A stretch of DNA of 64,000 nt from Hetaerina americana (lineage: Eukaryota; Arthropoda; Insecta; Odonata; Calopterygidae), in the NCBI GenBank assembly GCA_022747635.1, contig JAKTNV010000607.1:1-64000 (forward strand), read 5' to 3'. This document shows positions 42,063-59,378 of this stretch, one piece after another. The notes beneath the pieces were generated by a model. That model was not told the DNA's origin. It made no database searches and saw only the letters and a list, made by a program, of their open reading frames with translations. The translations under genes and the position numbers were made by a program. Positions within the stretch are counted from its first letter, which is position 1, and each line of letters opens with the position of its first letter.

Positions 42063-42809
42063 TCACTTCTTTTTCTGGGCGGCGGAAGGTTTCTTGGCGG
42101 CGGGCTTGGCCTTGGTGGGCGTCTTCTTGGGCTTGGGGGTCTTGGGTTTGGTGGCCGCCTTTTTCGCCTTCGACGGGGACTTTGCCGCCTTGGCGGCGGG
42201 TTTCCCAGCCGCCGGCTTCTTCTTTGGCTTGTCCGCCGCCTTCTTCGCCTTCTTGGCTGGTGGCGCGGACTTGCTTCGCTCCTTGGGCGCGGACCTCTTG
42301 GTGCCACTGGACGCCTTCTCGGAGGACTTCTTGGCTCCGACCGCTTTCGGTTTCTTTACTCCCGTCTTCTTGACGACCTTTTTCGCCTTGGTCGTCCCGC
42401 TGGCTGCCGCGGGTGCGGCCTTCTTGCTGTGGCTCAGCTTGAAGGAACCTGAGGCGCCCTTTCCCTTGGTCTGGACGAGAGTTCCGGCGGTGACGGCCGC
42501 CTTGAGGTACTTCTTGATGAAAGGCGAGAGCCTCTCGGCGTCCACTTTGTAGCTGGCTGCGATGTACTTCTTGATGGCTTGAAGGGAAGAGCCACCGCGC
42601 TCCTTGAGGCCCTTGACTGCGTTGTTAACCATCTCGGAAGTGGGCGGGTGCGACGGCTTTGCGCGAGCCTTCTTGGCTGCTCCGCCCTTGCTGGCCTTCT
42701 TGGAAGCCGCGGAGGTTCCTGAAGAAGGCAGGGGTTTTACTGCGACGGTGCCCGAAGGCTGGGCTGCCGGTGGTGCGGCTGCCGCTGCTCCAGATGCTGC
42801 GTCTGCCAT
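42063..42809 (-). CDS. H1: linker histone H1, copy 5
   Basis: 248 residues, identical to copy 2. The 3' stem-loop is at 41993-42008. The upstream region is of the ordinary type without the LINE fragment. Confidence 0.97.
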   Translation of the reverse strand: MADAASGAAAAAPPAAQPSGTVAVKPLPSSGTSAASKKASKGGAAKKARAKPSHPPTSEMVNNAVKGLKERGGSSLQAIKKYIAASYKVDAERLSPFIKKYLKAAVTAGTLVQTKGKGASGSFKLSHSKKAAPAAASGTTKAKKVVKKTGVKKPKAVGAKKSSEKASSGTKRSAPKERSKSAPPAKKAKKAADKPKKKPAAGKPAAKAAKSPSKAKKAATKPKTPKPKKTPTKAKPAAKKPSAAQKKK

Positions 42810-45800
42810 GTTATCGGCTGCTGCGTGATGATAGAAAGAGAAAATTACCAAGACATGGATTTCTTACGAAAGTCCACCTTGCTATCGTACCATTTCGGAG
42901 CAAAATACGATCTCTTCCTCTCGCCTCCGGTGCGCTTCTCGGATTGTTTGTACTCCACTCCTCCTCCGACTTTCGCGTTTCGGAGAGTGTCGGGGGCGCG
43001 TAACGAGGGCGCCTTGCGCCGCGGCGCCCGTCAGGGTTCCACCCTGTCGGCCGTGGCGGCGCCAGGCGTTTGGCGAGCCCAGTTCGTGTGCAGCGGGTCG
43101 TCAAAATACGGGTTGTCGTCCTGTCGAAGGCGTACCCGGGAATAAACGTTGCACACGTTTCTACCGGGGTCGATTCCTCGAGATCCGAGGTAACGTACGT
43201 TCGAGGCCATCCTTCACCTGGTATTGGACGCGCTCGCGACCCGGTGGGCCGCGCGCCGGCCGCGGAAAGCGGCCCCGAGAAGACGGTCCCTTCGGACGCC
43301 TTCCCCCTGACTCGGCGCCTGTCAAACCTTCCTCCTGTTCCTCCCCGGTGCCTGTCCCGTAAGCGGACGTTTATGCATTTTTCGACGACTCGGGGGCGTC
43401 GCGACGCACCCACCTCCCGCGCCCGTGGGAAAGGATTATCGAGTCGCAAATGGAGACGGAGTCACCCGTTAAGCGCACGCCTTACGACGCGTCCGCGTGG
43501 GCTTCGAAATGGTTGCATGGGGTGGCCGAAGGGGAAAAAGAAATGAACTGTACGCACGCGAATGGGACGTCAAAGTTCACGTACAACAAAGTCGAGGATG
43601 GCGCCGAATTATGCTTTAGCCCCGTGAGCGGGCGGGAAAAACAATGTAGTAGCCGAGGGCGCGCAGTGGCGACCCGGCCGTGACGAGTTTGCTCCGTCTC
43701 CAACGGCTTCGGACGTCGGTACCTCGTTGCGGGATGATGAATTTGTAGCAACCGGCATGTCTTCGGAAACGAAATGATACTTCATCACGGGAAAACTCTT
43801 ATTGTCGTTGAAACGGCGCCACATCCACGTTTCCGCGGATGTCTACCCTAGTTTCCTTGCACGTCTTTCGAAGAGGAGAGTCGTCTGCCGTCGACTTGTT
43901 ATCGCGTACATTTCTTTTATTAACCTTCCTTATCTGTGCGATGCGTTGGATGTGCTTTTCTCCACGGTGCCGTCAAGTTACGGAATACACCCCTACGACC
44001 TTAAAAAAAAATCCCTCCCACACACACGCTGTATGTCACGTTAAATGACCCTGTGTGATGGGATACCTCGGGGACGTAGTCAACGTGAAAGCGACTCCTT
44101 GAAAACCAGGCTCTCGTAAGCGTACGTAATTCGTGTCGGCAATTTCGCTCGGTACACATCCCCCGCCGTACGTCTTATTCACGGAAACGGCGAAAATAGG
44201 GCGCATCGCGGGATTGTATGCGCGATCATTACGATGGGAATCGCCATAAGCAAATAGGACAGATGCGTTTAACTCAATAATATCCACATCCCTTTCGTCG
44301 TAGTTGCGGAGCTATGACGGCTTGTATTCGTGTCACAATATTTTTCAGTTGCTTCCAACCTAATTTCACATCGTTTCCACTTGTTTCCAATCGACATAAT
44401 GTGTGTCAAGCATATGGATCTTGTTTTTTACCTCCATGCCGTTGGAATAATATCTTTCATTAGAGCAATGGTCGACTTTTCCTTGTAACTTTCGAGGGTC
44501 GGGATAGTGATTGACGGATAAGGTAGAGTGAATAGCCCTTACCTGGAAAACATTCCTGTGAATAAATAAAAAAAACGTGGGAAAAAGCCGTCGGGGCGTG
44601 ATGCGGCGTTCAATAGTGATGACAGATTATACTATCTGGCGTAGGAAAGACTTGAACACGATTTTTCCTGGGATCGTAATCAGGGATCCAGGCTGGTTTC
44701 CAGTGCTTGCGGGGTTGGGGGGACTAGGGGCGGCATTAACAGCCGGAACCGTTCATTCCTCTACGACCTCTCTTTCGTGGAACTCTATCACCGTCGACAG
44801 TTCACGGAACATCATTTCTCGGTTCTGTCTCGAAGAAGCCCCTGTGTTAATTCAATTACTCAGTATCTACTTCGTTCTGCATTACTTAATCAATACATGT
44901 GGACCCATCAAATATTTCATCCCCGTTCATTGTTGATTCCTTGAGGTTCTTAGCGATGCGGAAGCAACTTTATCGTCACGAGTAATAAAAGAACGATGAT
45001 TAACAATTTTAAGCTGTCTGGTACCTAGCACATCACCATAAAAGATACGAAATAAGCATTCCAGTGAACAGGAAAACAAATTGTCGTCTTTTCCCCGGCC
45101 AATCTGGGATCATTGCAATGTGAAGCGAAAGTCAATCAGGAGTTAAGAGGATTCAATCCACTCACGATGAAGTAGACGACTGAAGGTTGCGTAGGTCTAT
45201 GTGCACGTTCGTGTGTGTTAGTTTCTAGTGTTCATATGTAAATGACAGTTGTGTCAATGGGGGAACGTTATTCGAAAGTAACACTAGTTGACTCGAATTT
45301 AATCATTCTTATTACCAGTAGTTGCATTGCAAAATTTGACATTATCACGGCAGGAGGTAGGTGATGACTGTCATAAATGTTCGCTAATGGAGGACGTTTG
45401 TCATCCATTCCGAGATTTTGAAAAAAAAACTGTCTCCGTTTACATATCGCTGCGTACCCGAGATATTTTACTAATTTGGTACTCTGTGTGGATGAATTTA
45501 TTAACAGATGTCATAAGGGTGATTTCAACTACACAAATTTGACAAAGTTCAATGTTAAGTATTAACGCCTCGCTGTGACTGGTATGACATTACATGATAT
45601 CCCGGTGATTAAGCATCACCACAACTGCTAAGGTAATTAATCGTCATGGTGTATATCATGAGTCTTAAAATCACACGATCGTTATGAAATTTACACCGCT
45701 TCACGGCTCGTCGGCATTTTCTCCCGTCCGTAGTTAAGTTGTATGTTACTAAGTTGCCTAGGCAAGGACGTTATTCCATTCCATTCCCGGCCACTGTTAC

Positions 45801-47699
45801 TAGGTGAATCTGATTAAATATCGCTTCACGAATCACTATTGTCCTCAAAGCCGAGCGTCCTTCGGTTAACGCCACTGCGGGAAATCGGTTGTCGAATACG
45901 GTGAAGTGACGATCTCGTGTACCTAGTGTCAAAATGCGGCCGGGGTGGATTCTTCAATGGGGCTAATGCGGTAAAGATTTTCACCAAATTTGCAGAAAGT
46001 AGAAATGCTAAAAGGACGGACAGGTAGGCACATGCGGCAACCTTTTTCGTCAGAAATGCACTCGGAAAGAAAGCACTTGTAGGAAGAGTCGCCTTAATGA
46101 AAACGTTATGCAATCATCTCATAAATGATTATACCGGCCGCTAATTTTAAAGATTTTTCTTTCACGTCAAACTTCGACCTCTTTTCCCTAGATTTCATTT
46201 CCCTAATCCCGCAAAGAAATAAACAACATTAACGTATGTCCTTCCATCCCTTGTGTATCAACGTAATAAAATTAGCGGGTAAGTTGGGACTGGGACCATT
46301 TAACTTTTGCCTAGAGAAACATTTTCTGTTCTGTGGCGTGACAAGACAAGTAAAGATTTCTGGAAAGGTTAATTTCGTTCAAAAGAAGGGGAATGAGCCG
46401 TCTCGCACCGGAAAAACCTTCGTGTCCCGCGGAAGGGACCCCGGTTCAAAACTATAACAAGAATCGGTCATTTGGAGGCATGGTGATCAAAGAACTGGTC
46501 TACTTGTCACGTCTGTCTCGATGCATTTGTAATCAATTGCTGATAAATCGTTGCAGTATCGCAAAAAAAAAATTGCGGAAAAGGATGAAAAATCACTCAA
46601 TCGACTTTAAAATACTTGGGGGATTCGTTCAGAGGAGGTTTATCAACATTGTTTCAGCGAGATGCCGATTTCCCAAGAAGGAAACCCGATGCCCATTACA
46701 TAAATTGTTATTTGTGCGAATGATGCTGATTCCATATGCTGTTAACGACGATGCATTCCGTAGAAATAGTTTCTGGGAATTGATTGATTGGATAGAATTA
46801 GCACAATGGAAAATCCACGGAAGCGCTCACTGCCCGCCATTTTGTTTATTGCGACGCCTGCTCGTCACGACTTGGTGAATGTACAAGGAACGCTGTTGCC
46901 CAGCTGCGTTCTATGCTTGCGAGGTTTCCACAGAAATTTCTTCCTCGTGCGGAATGCCACGTGGGTCATTGCGACAGCCCTTTTCTGGTTAACGTAGAAA
47001 CTTGGGGCGAGGACGGGTCGCATTACCTGCCTGCCTCCTCGCGTTGAACCCCCGAGGAGTTTTACGACGTAGCGGATGGGACGGGAGGTTAAGCGGAATT
47101 AGCCTTCGCGGAAAAACGGCCGCGTGGGAAGGGCATGTGGGAACCTGTCATTTACTGCCCCTGGAAGTGAAGCAGGAGCAACGTGACCACAAGCGTACCA
47201 GTTTCGGAGGGAGACGGACGCCGTGAATCCATATTATTTTTGACGGAGGGAGACATGTAAGTCAAGGCTTACGTCTGAGAAACGAGCATAGCAGGTCAGT
47301 GGTTTGAAAAGTACTGGGTGAAAGGGAAGTAATCATGGGAATATAATATTTTTTCCTTAATATCTCGACGGTCATTTTCATCAAATGCAGACGCATAGCA
47401 GTAGAAAATATAATTGAATAGGAGGTAAGAAATTCGTCCATCTTTTATTGTCATAAGTTTCTCCTTTACATTTACTCTATTTTTTCGTGAACCGCGCGCG
47501 TGCACACCAGGTAAGTAGTTGGTGAATCGGAGGAAAGCGTGGGACTCTAATTTTCCAGGTTTTTACGTTTATTTATGTACGTCCTTTGCGGCCGAGTATT
47601 GACGATTGCCCATCGCAGTCGGGTATTTGAAAACTGAAGATTATTTCATGGCCCTTAGAAGGGCCGTTAGGATGCATCAAAGCAATCCCGTCGAGGAAT

Positions 47700-48071
47700 T
47701 TACTTTGAGCTGGTGTACTTGGTGACGGCCTTGGTCCCCTCGGAGACGGCGTGCTTGGCCAGCTCACCGGGAAGCAAGAGCCTGACGGCGGTCTGCACCT
47801 CCCGGCTGGTGATGGTGGAGCGCTTGTTGTAGTGAGCCAGGCGAGAAGCTTCGGCGGCGATTCTCTCGAAAATATCGTTGACGAAGCTGTTCATGATGCT
47901 CATGGCCTTGCTGGAGATTCCGGTGTCGGGGTGCACCTGCTTCAGCACTTTGTAGATGTAGATTGCGTAGCTCTCCTTCCTCCTGCGCTTCTTCTTCTTG
48001 TCTCCCTTGGAGATGTTCTTCTGGGCCTTGCCCGCTTTCTTCGCAGCCTTTCCGCTCGTCTTGGGTGGCAT
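47700..48071 (-). CDS. H2B: core histone H2B, copy 5
   Basis: Protein identical to copy 1. The 3' stem-loop is at 47650-47665. The divergent promoter is 48072-48289. Confidence 0.97.
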   Translation of the reverse strand: MPPKTSGKAAKKAGKAQKNISKGDKKKKRRRKESYAIYIYKVLKQVHPDTGISSKAMSIMNSFVNDIFERIAAEASRLAHYNKRSTITSREVQTAVRLLLPGELAKHAVSEGTKAVTKYTSSK

Positions 48072-48196
48072 GGTGATCACGTTCGGCGAACGGGGTCGAT
48101 TTCAGTATTTTCGCCGATCATCAGTCGCCTGCTTATGTACCCCTGGTCCGTTCCGTGAGCCGAATCTCCTCGACGACCAATCACGTAAAAGCATGA

Positions 48197-48664
<468 letters not shown>

Positions 48665-49443
48665 GCATCACGCTGTGCGCATAAAAGGTCCTTTTCAGGA
48701 CCAGAACATACTAGAGATGTACGCGATAAATGTCATGTGAAAAAAATAATAATAACAATAAACGTAATAAGCATAGCGAATGAAACGTGGAGCTATAATT
48801 GGGCTAAGGTAAACGATGGGAAATAAAGCGTATAAAAAGTGAAAGCGTTTGTGCTGAAATGCAACGAAGAATGATTGAAGGTGACACTGCTTCGTTTACA
48901 ATGTATTTCATAGTCTGTCATAAAATTTCACCTGCAATCTGCCGCTTAACTACGTTATTTCTTGTTAACATGTATGGTTGCAACGGCGCGATACACATTG
49001 TCGCCAGTCCGTTGCCACGTGCTTATTCATGTACGGTTGCAACGGCGCGATATACATTGTTGCCACGTGCTTATTCATGTACGGTTGCAACGGCGCGAAG
49101 TACATTGTTGCCCCGTGCTTATTCCTGTACGGTTGCAACGGCGCGATATACATTGTCGCCAGTCCGTTGCCACGTGCTTATTCCGATTCGCTGACAATGT
49201 CTTTAACGTCGGTAAAGGCTCATACAATTTCAACTCTATTATCACCGCCATTTTTTTTTTGCGTTCGAACAGGTCTTACTTTACTATTTATCGCCGTCAC
49301 ACACGCTATGGCGAATAGGGAATAATTTTTCGTTCCGTTATGGCAAAGGATTGGCTCCATCTCTGAACATTGTATTGGTCCTTAGAAGGACCTTTTTTAT
49401 CGACGTACGCCGGGTGTCGGATGGCGATCCCGTCGCGTCGTGT

Positions 49444-49818
<375 letters not shown>

Positions 49819-49924
49819 TTATAAACGTCGCCGCCGCGGCGATGACGTACCCGACCTCTCCACCAATCAGCGTCGCCCGTACTATCTGGCGCCATTCTCG
49901 GAAGTGCTTAAAAGACGGCGTTGA

Positions 49925-50359
<435 letters not shown>

Positions 50360-50855
50360 AAAGCTACTTTCGGCCGAAAAACAAAGGTCCTTTTCAGGAC
50401 CAGTACATACTTAAAAGTTTGAATTTAGCACGATCGCACAATAATTAACGACGATGTAAATCCATTGGAATGATGGACGACATGAAATTTCCTTTGCGCA
50501 TGGCAAGTGCGTTTGCACGGCTACGCATGAAATGAGATGAAATAAAAGTTCGTGCGATGCTTACCTGACGCGCTTAACGAAAAGAAAACAATACTCCGTG
50601 ACGTGTTGTTCATTTTACACGTTCTATGAATGTTATTCTTAATTTTTTTTTTCGTCCGTCCATGTCGCATCATCAATTTTAAATAGGACCGTTGTTTTTG
50701 CATGGCATTAATCATGATAAATGTTAACTTTGGGCGTGCTCAGTGGCGTGGGCATTGAGTGGCAAGCATCTTTGGAAGACATGATGGTCCTAAAAAGGAC
50801 CGAGATTGGACGCTGTCTGCTGTCCTAGGTGCGCCGGTGGCGAAGCAGTGATGGT

Positions 50856-51602
50856 TCACTTCTTTTTCTGGGCGGCGGAAGGTTTCTTGGCGGCGGGCTT
50901 GGCCTTGGTGGGCGTCTTCTTGGGCTTGGGGGTCTTGGGTTTGGTGGCCGCCTTTTTCGCCTTCGACGGGGACTTTGCCGCCTTGGCGGCGGGTTTCCCA
51001 GCCGCCGGCTTCTTCTTTGGCTTGTCCGCCGCCTTCTTCGCCTTCTTGGCTGGTGGCGCGGACTTGCTTCGCTCCTTGGGCGCGGACCTCTTGGTGCCAC
51101 TGGACGCCTTCTCGGAGGACTTCTTGGCTCCGACCGCTTTCGGTTTCTTTACTCCCGTCTTCTTGACGACCTTTTTCGCCTTGGTCGTCCCGCTGGCTGC
51201 CGCGGGTGCGGCCTTCTTGCTGTGGCTCAGCTTGAAGGAACCTGAGGCGCCCTTTCCCTTGGTCTGGACGAGAGTTCCGGCGGTGACGGCCGCCTTGAGG
51301 TACTTCTTGATGAAAGGCGAGAGCCTCTCGGCGTCCACTTTGTAGCTGGCTGCGATGTACTTCTTGATGGCTTGAAGGGAAGAGCCACCGCGCTCCTTGA
51401 GGCCCTTGACTGCGTTGTTAACCATCTCGGAAGTGGGCGGGTGCGACGGCTTTGCGCGAGCCTTCTTGGCTGCTCCGCCCTTGCTGGCCTTCTTGGAAGC
51501 CGCGGAGGTTCCTGAAGAAGGCAGGGGTTTTACTGCGACGGTGCCCGAAGGCTGGGCTGCCGGTGGTGCGGCTGCCGCTGCTCCAGATGCTGCGTCTGCC
51601 AT
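50856..51602 (-). CDS. H1: linker histone H1, copy 6
   Basis: 248 residues, identical to copy 2. The 3' stem-loop is at 50786-50801. Ordinary promoter. Confidence 0.97.
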   Translation of the reverse strand: MADAASGAAAAAPPAAQPSGTVAVKPLPSSGTSAASKKASKGGAAKKARAKPSHPPTSEMVNNAVKGLKERGGSSLQAIKKYIAASYKVDAERLSPFIKKYLKAAVTAGTLVQTKGKGASGSFKLSHSKKAAPAAASGTTKAKKVVKKTGVKKPKAVGAKKSSEKASSGTKRSAPKERSKSAPPAKKAKKAADKPKKKPAAGKPAAKAAKSPSKAKKAATKPKTPKPKKTPTKAKPAAKKPSAAQKKK

Positions 51603-54600
51603 GTTATCGGCTGCTGCGTGATGATAGAAAGAGAAAATTACCAAGACATGGATTTCTTACGAAAGTCCACCTTGCTATCGTACCATTTCGGAGCAAAATA
51701 CGATCTCTTCCTCTCGCCTCCGGTGCGCTTCTCGGATTGTTTGTACTCCACTCCTCCTCCGACTTTCGCGTTTCGGAGAGTGTCGGGGGCGCGTAACGAG
51801 GGCGCCTTGCGCCGCGGCGCCCGTCAGGGTTCCACCCTGTCGGCCGTGGCGGCGCCAGGCGTTTGGCGAGCCCAGTTCGTGTGCAGCGGGTCGTCAAAAT
51901 ACGGGTTGTCGTCCTGTCGAAGGCGTACCCGGGAATAAACGTTGCACACGTTTCTACCGGGGTCGATTCCTCGAGATCCGAGGTAACGTACGTTCGAGGC
52001 CATCCTTCACCTGGTATTGGACGCGCTCGCGACCCGGTGGGCCGCGCGCCGGCCGCGGAAAGCGGCCCCGAGAAGACGGTCCCTTCGGACGCCTTCCCCC
52101 TGACTCGGCGCCTGTCAAACCTTCCTCCTGTTCCTCCCCGGTGCCTGTCCCGTAAGCGGACGTTTATGCATTTTTCGACGACTCGGGGGCGTCGCGACGC
52201 ACCCACCTCCCGCGCCCGTGGGAAAGGATTATCGAGTCGCAAATGGAGACGGAGTCACCCGTTAAGCGCACGCCTTACGACGCGTCCGCGTGGGCTTCGA
52301 AATGGTTGCATGGGGTGGCCGAAGGGGAAAAAGAAATGAACTGTACGCACGCGAATGGGACGTCAAAGTTCACGTACAACAAAGTCGAGGATGGCGCCGA
52401 ATTATGCTTTAGCCCCGTGAGCGGGCGGGAAAAACAATGTAGTAGCCGAGGGCGCGCAGTGGCGACCCGGCCGTGACGAGTTTGCTCCGTCTCCAACGGC
52501 TTCGGACGTCGGTACCTCGTTGCGGGATGATGAATTTGTAGCAACCGGCATGTCTTCGGAAACGAAATGATACTTCATCACGGGAAAACTCTTATTGTCG
52601 TTGAAACGGCGCCACATCCACGTTTCCGCGGATGTCTACCCTAGTTTCCTTGCACGTCTTTCGAAGAGGAGAGTCGTCTGCCGTCGACTTGTTATCGCGT
52701 ACATTTCTTTTATTAACCTTCCTTATCTGTGCGATGCGTTGGATGTGCTTTTCTCCACGGTGCCGTCAAGTTACGGAATACACCCCTACGACCTTAAAAA
52801 AAAATCCCTCCCACACACACGCTGTATGTCACGTTAAATGACCCTGTGTGATGGGATACCTCGGGGACGTAGTCAACGTGAAAGCGACTCCTTGAAAACC
52901 AGGCTCTCGTAAGCGTACGTAATTCGTGTCGGCAATTTCGCTCGGTACACATCCCCCGCCGTACGTCTTATTCACGGAAACGGCGAAAATAGGGCGCATC
53001 GCGGGATTGTATGCGCGATCATTACGATGGGAATCGCCATAAGCAAATAGGACAGATGCGTTTAACTCATAATATCCACATCCCTTTCGTCGTAGTTGCG
53101 GAGCTATGACGGCTTGTATTCGTGTCACAATATTTTTCAGTTGCTTCCAACCTAATTTCACATCGTTTCCACTTGTTTCCAATCGACATAATGTGTGTCA
53201 AGCATATGGATCTTGTTTTTTACCTCCATGCCGTTGGAATAATATCTTTCATTAGAGCAATGGTCGACTTTTCCTTGTAACTTTCGAGGGTCGGGATAGT
53301 GATTGACGGATAAGGTAGAGTGAATAGCCCTTACCTGGAAAACATTCCTGTGAATAAATAAAAAAAACGTGGGAAAAAGCCGTCGGGGCGTGATGCGGCG
53401 TTCAATAGTGATGACAGATTATACTATCTGGCGTAGGAAAGACTTGAACACGATTTTTCCTGGGATCGTAATCAGGGATCCAGGCTGGTTTCCAGTGCTT
53501 GCGGGGTTGGGGGGACTAGGGGCGGCATTAACAGCCGGAACCGTTCATTCCTCTACGACCTCTCTTTCGTGGAACTCTATCACCGTCGACAGTTCACGGA
53601 ACATCATTTCTCGGTTCTGTCTCGAAGAAGCCCCTGTGTTAATTCAATTACTCAGTATCTACTTCGTTCTGCATTACTTAATCAATACATGTGGACCCAT
53701 CAAATATTTCATCCCCGTTCATTGTTGATTCCTTGAGGTTCTTAGCGATGCGGAAGCAACTTTATCGTCACGAGTAATAAAAGAACGATGATTAACAATT
53801 TTAAGCTGTCTGGTACCTAGCACATCACCATAAAAGATACGAAATAAGCATTCCAGTGAACAGGAAAACAAATTGTCGTCTTTTCCCCGGCCAATCTGGG
53901 ATCATTGCAATGTGAAGCGAAAGTCAATCAGGAGTTAAGAGGATTCAATCCACTCACGATGAAGTAGACGACTGAAGGTTGCGTAGGTCTATGTGCACGT
54001 TCGTGTGTGTTAGTTTCTAGTGTTCATATGTAAATGACAGTTGTGTCAATGGGGGAACGTTATTCGAAAGTAACACTAGTTGACTCGAATTTAATCATTC
54101 TTATTACCAGTAGTTGCATTGCAAAATTTGACATTATCACGGCAGGAGGTAGGTGATGACTGTCATAAATGTTCGCTAATGGAGGACGTTTGTCATCCAT
54201 TCCGAGATTTTGAAAAAAAAACTGTCTCCGTTTACATATCGCTGCGTACCCGAGATATTTTACTAATTTGGTACTCTGTGTGGATGAATTTATTAACAGA
54301 TGTCATAAGGGTGATTTCAACTACACAAATTTGACAAAGTTCAATGTTAAGTATTAACGCCTCGCTGTGACTGGTATGACATTACATGATATCCCGGTGA
54401 TTAAGCATCACCACAACTGCTAAGGTAATTAATCGTCATGGTGTATATCATGAGTCTTAAAATCACACGATCGTTATGAAATTTACACCGCTTCACGGCT
54501 CGTCGGCATTTTCTCCCGTCCGTAGTTAAGTTGTATGTTACTAAGTTGCCTAGGCAAGGACGTTATTCCATTCCATTCCCGGCCACTGTTACTAGGTGAA

Positions 54601-56492
54601 TCTGATTAAATATCGCTTCACGAATCACTATTGTCCTCAAAGCCGAGCGTCCTTCGGTTAACGCCACTGCGGGAAATCGGTTGTCGAATACGGTGAAGTG
54701 ACGATCTCGTGTACCTAGTGTCAAAATGCGGCCGGGGTGGATTCTTCAATGGGGCTAATGCGGTAAAGATTTTCACCAAATTTGCAGAAAGTAGAAATGC
54801 TAAAAGGACGGACAGGTAGGCACATGCGGCAACCTTTTTCGTCAGAAATGCACTCGGAAAGAAAGCACTTGTAGGAAGAGTCGCCTTAATGAAAACGTTA
54901 TGCAATCATCTCATAAATGATTATACCGGCCGCTAATTTTAAAGATTTTTCTTTCACGTCAAACTTCGACCCTCTTTTCCCTAGATTTCATTTCCCTAAT
55001 CCCGCAAAGAAATAAACAACATTAACGTATGTCCTTCCATCCCTTGTGTATCAACGTAATAAAATTAGCGGGTAAGTTGGGACTGGGACCATTTAACTTT
55101 TGCCTAGAGAAACATTTTCTGTTCTGTGGCGTGACAAGACAAGTAAAGATTTCTGGAAAGGTTAATTTCGTTCAAAAGAAGGGGAATGAGCCGTCTCGCA
55201 CCGGAAAAACCTTCGTGTCCCGCGGAAGGGACCCCGGTTCAAAACTATAACAAGAATCGGTCATTTGGAGGCATGGTGATCAAAGAACTGGTCTACTTGT
55301 CACGTCTGTCTCGATGCATTTGTAATCAATTGCTGATAAATCGTTGCAGTATCGCAAAAAAAAAATTGCGGAAAAGGATGAAAAATCACTCAATCGACTT
55401 TAAAATACTTGGGGGATTCGTTCAGAGGAGGTTTATCAACATTGTTTCAGCGAGATGCCGATTTCCCAAGAAGGAAACCCGATGCCCATTACATAAATTG
55501 TTATTTGTGCGAATGATGCTGATTCCATATGCTGTTAACGACGATGCATTCCGTAGAAATAGTTTCTGGGAATTGATTGATTGGATAGAATTAGCACAAT
55601 GGAAAATCCACGGAAGCGCTCACTGCCCGCCATTTTGTTTATTGCGACGCCTGCTCGTCACGACTTGGTGAATGTACAAGGAACGCTGTTGCCCAGCTGC
55701 GTTCTATGCTTGCGAGGTTTCCACAGAAATTTCTTCCTCGTGCGGAATGCCACGTGGGTCATTGCGACAGCCCTTTTCTGGTTAACGTAGAAACTTGGGG
55801 CGAGGACGGGTCGCATTACCTGCCTGCCTCCTCGCGTTGAACCCCCGAGGAGTTTTACGACGTAGCGGATGGGACGGGAGGTTAAGCGGAATTAGCCTTC
55901 GCGGAAAAACGGCCGCGTGGGAAGGGCATGTGGGAACCTGTCATTTACTGCCCCTGGAAGTGAAGCAGGAGCAACGTGACCACAAGCGTACCAGTTTCGG
56001 AGGGAGACGGACGCCGTGAATCCATATTATTTTTGACGGAGGGAGACATGTAAGTCAAGGCTTACGTCTGAGAAACGAGCATAGCAGGTCAGTGGTTTGA
56101 AAAGTACTGGGTGAAAGGGAAGTAATCATGGGAATATAATATTTTTTCCTTAATATCTCGACGGTCATTTTCATCAAATGCAGACGCATAGCAGTAGAAA
56201 ATATAATTGAATAGGAGGTAAGAAATTCGTCCATCTTTTATTGTCATAAGTTTCTCCTTTACATTTACTCTATTTTTTCGTGAACCGCGCGCGTGCACAC
56301 CAGGTAAGTAGTTGGTGAATCGGAGGAAAGCGTGGGACTCTAATTTTCCAGGTTTTTACGTTTATTTATGTACGTCCTTTGCGGCCGAGTATTGACGATT
56401 GCCCATCGCAGTCGGGTATTTGAAAACTGAAGATTATTTCATGGCCCTTAGAAGGGCCGTTAGGATGCATCAAAGCAATCCCGTCGAGGAAT

Positions 56493-56864
56493 TTACTTTG
56501 AGCTGGTGTACTTGGTGACGGCCTTGGTCCCCTCGGAGACGGCGTGCTTGGCCAGCTCACCGGGAAGCAAGAGCCTGACGGCGGTCTGCACCTCCCGGCT
56601 GGTGATGGTGGAGCGCTTGTTGTAGTGAGCCAGGCGAGAAGCTTCGGCGGCGATTCTCTCGAAAATATCGTTGACGAAGCTGTTCATGATGCTCATGGCC
56701 TTGCTGGAGATTCCGGTGTCGGGGTGCACCTGCTTCAGCACTTTGTAGATGTAGATTGCGTAGCTCTCCTTCCTCCTGCGCTTCTTCTTCTTGTCTCCCT
56801 TGGAGATGTTCTTCTGGGCCTTGCCCGCTTTCTTCGCAGCCTTTCCGCTCGTCTTGGGTGGCAT
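56493..56864 (-). CDS. H2B: core histone H2B, copy 6
   Basis: Protein identical to copy 1. The 3' stem-loop is at 56443-56458. The divergent promoter is 56865-57082. Confidence 0.97.
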   Translation of the reverse strand: MPPKTSGKAAKKAGKAQKNISKGDKKKKRRRKESYAIYIYKVLKQVHPDTGISSKAMSIMNSFVNDIFERIAAEASRLAHYNKRSTITSREVQTAVRLLLPGELAKHAVSEGTKAVTKYTSSK

Positions 56865-56989
56865 GGTGATCACGTTCGGCGAACGGGGTCGATTTCAGTA
56901 TTTTCGCCGATCATCAGTCGCCTGCTTATGTACCCCTGGTCCGTTCCGTGAGCCGAATCTCCTCGACGACCAATCACGTAAAAGCATGA

Positions 56990-57457
<468 letters not shown>

Positions 57458-58238
57458 GCATCACGCTGTGCGCATAAAAGGTCCTTTTCAGGACCAGAAC
57501 ATACTAGAGAGATGTACGCGATAAATGTCATGTGAAAAAAATAATAATAACAATAAACGTAATAAGCATAGCGAATGAAACGTGGAGCTATAATTGGGCT
57601 AAGGTAAACGATGGGAAATAAAGCGTATAAAAAGTGAAAGCGTTTGTGCTGAAATGCAACGAAGAATGATTGAAGGTGACACTGCTTCGTTTACAATGTA
57701 TTTCATAGTCTGTCATAAAATTTCACCTGCAATCTGCCGCTTAACTACGTTATTTCTTGTTAACATGTATGGTTGCAACGGCGCGATACACATTGTCGCC
57801 AGTCCGTTGCCACGTGCTTATTCATGTACGGTTGCAACGGCGCGATATACATTGTTGCCACGTGCTTATTCATGTACGGTTGCAACGGCGCGAAGTACAT
57901 TGTTGCCCCGTGCTTATTCCTGTACGGTTGCAACGGCGCGATATACATTGTCGCCAGTCCGTTGCCACGTGCTTATTCCGATTCGCTGACAATGTCTTTA
58001 ACGTCGGTAAAGGCTCATACAATTTCAACTCTATTATCACCGCCATTTTTTTTTTGCGTTCGAACAGGTCTTACTTTACTATTTATCGCCGTCACACACG
58101 CTATGGCGAATAGGGAATAATTTTTCGTTCCGTTATGGCAAAGGATTGGCTCCATCTCTGAACATTGTATTGGTCCTTAGAAGGACCTTTTTTATCGACG
58201 TACGCCGGGTGTCGGATGGCGATCCCGTCGCGTCGTGT

Positions 58239-58613
<375 letters not shown>

Positions 58614-58719
58614 TTATAAACGTCGCCGCCGCGGCGATGACGTACCCGACCTCTCCACCAATCAGCGTCGCCCGTACTATCTGGCGCCATTCTCGGAAGT
58701 GCTTAAAAGACGGCGTTGA

Positions 58720-59154
<435 letters not shown>

Positions 59155-59378
59155 AAAGCTACTTTCGGCCGAAAAACAAAGGTCCTTTTCAGGACCAGTA
59201 CATACTTAAAAGTTTGAATTTAGCACGATCGCACAATAATTAACGACGATGTAAATCCATTGGAATGATGGACGACATGAAATTTCCTTTGCGCATGGCA
59301 AGTGCGTTTGCACGGCTACGCATGAAATGAGATGAAATAAAAGTTCGTGCGATGCTTACCTGACGCGCTTAACGAAAA

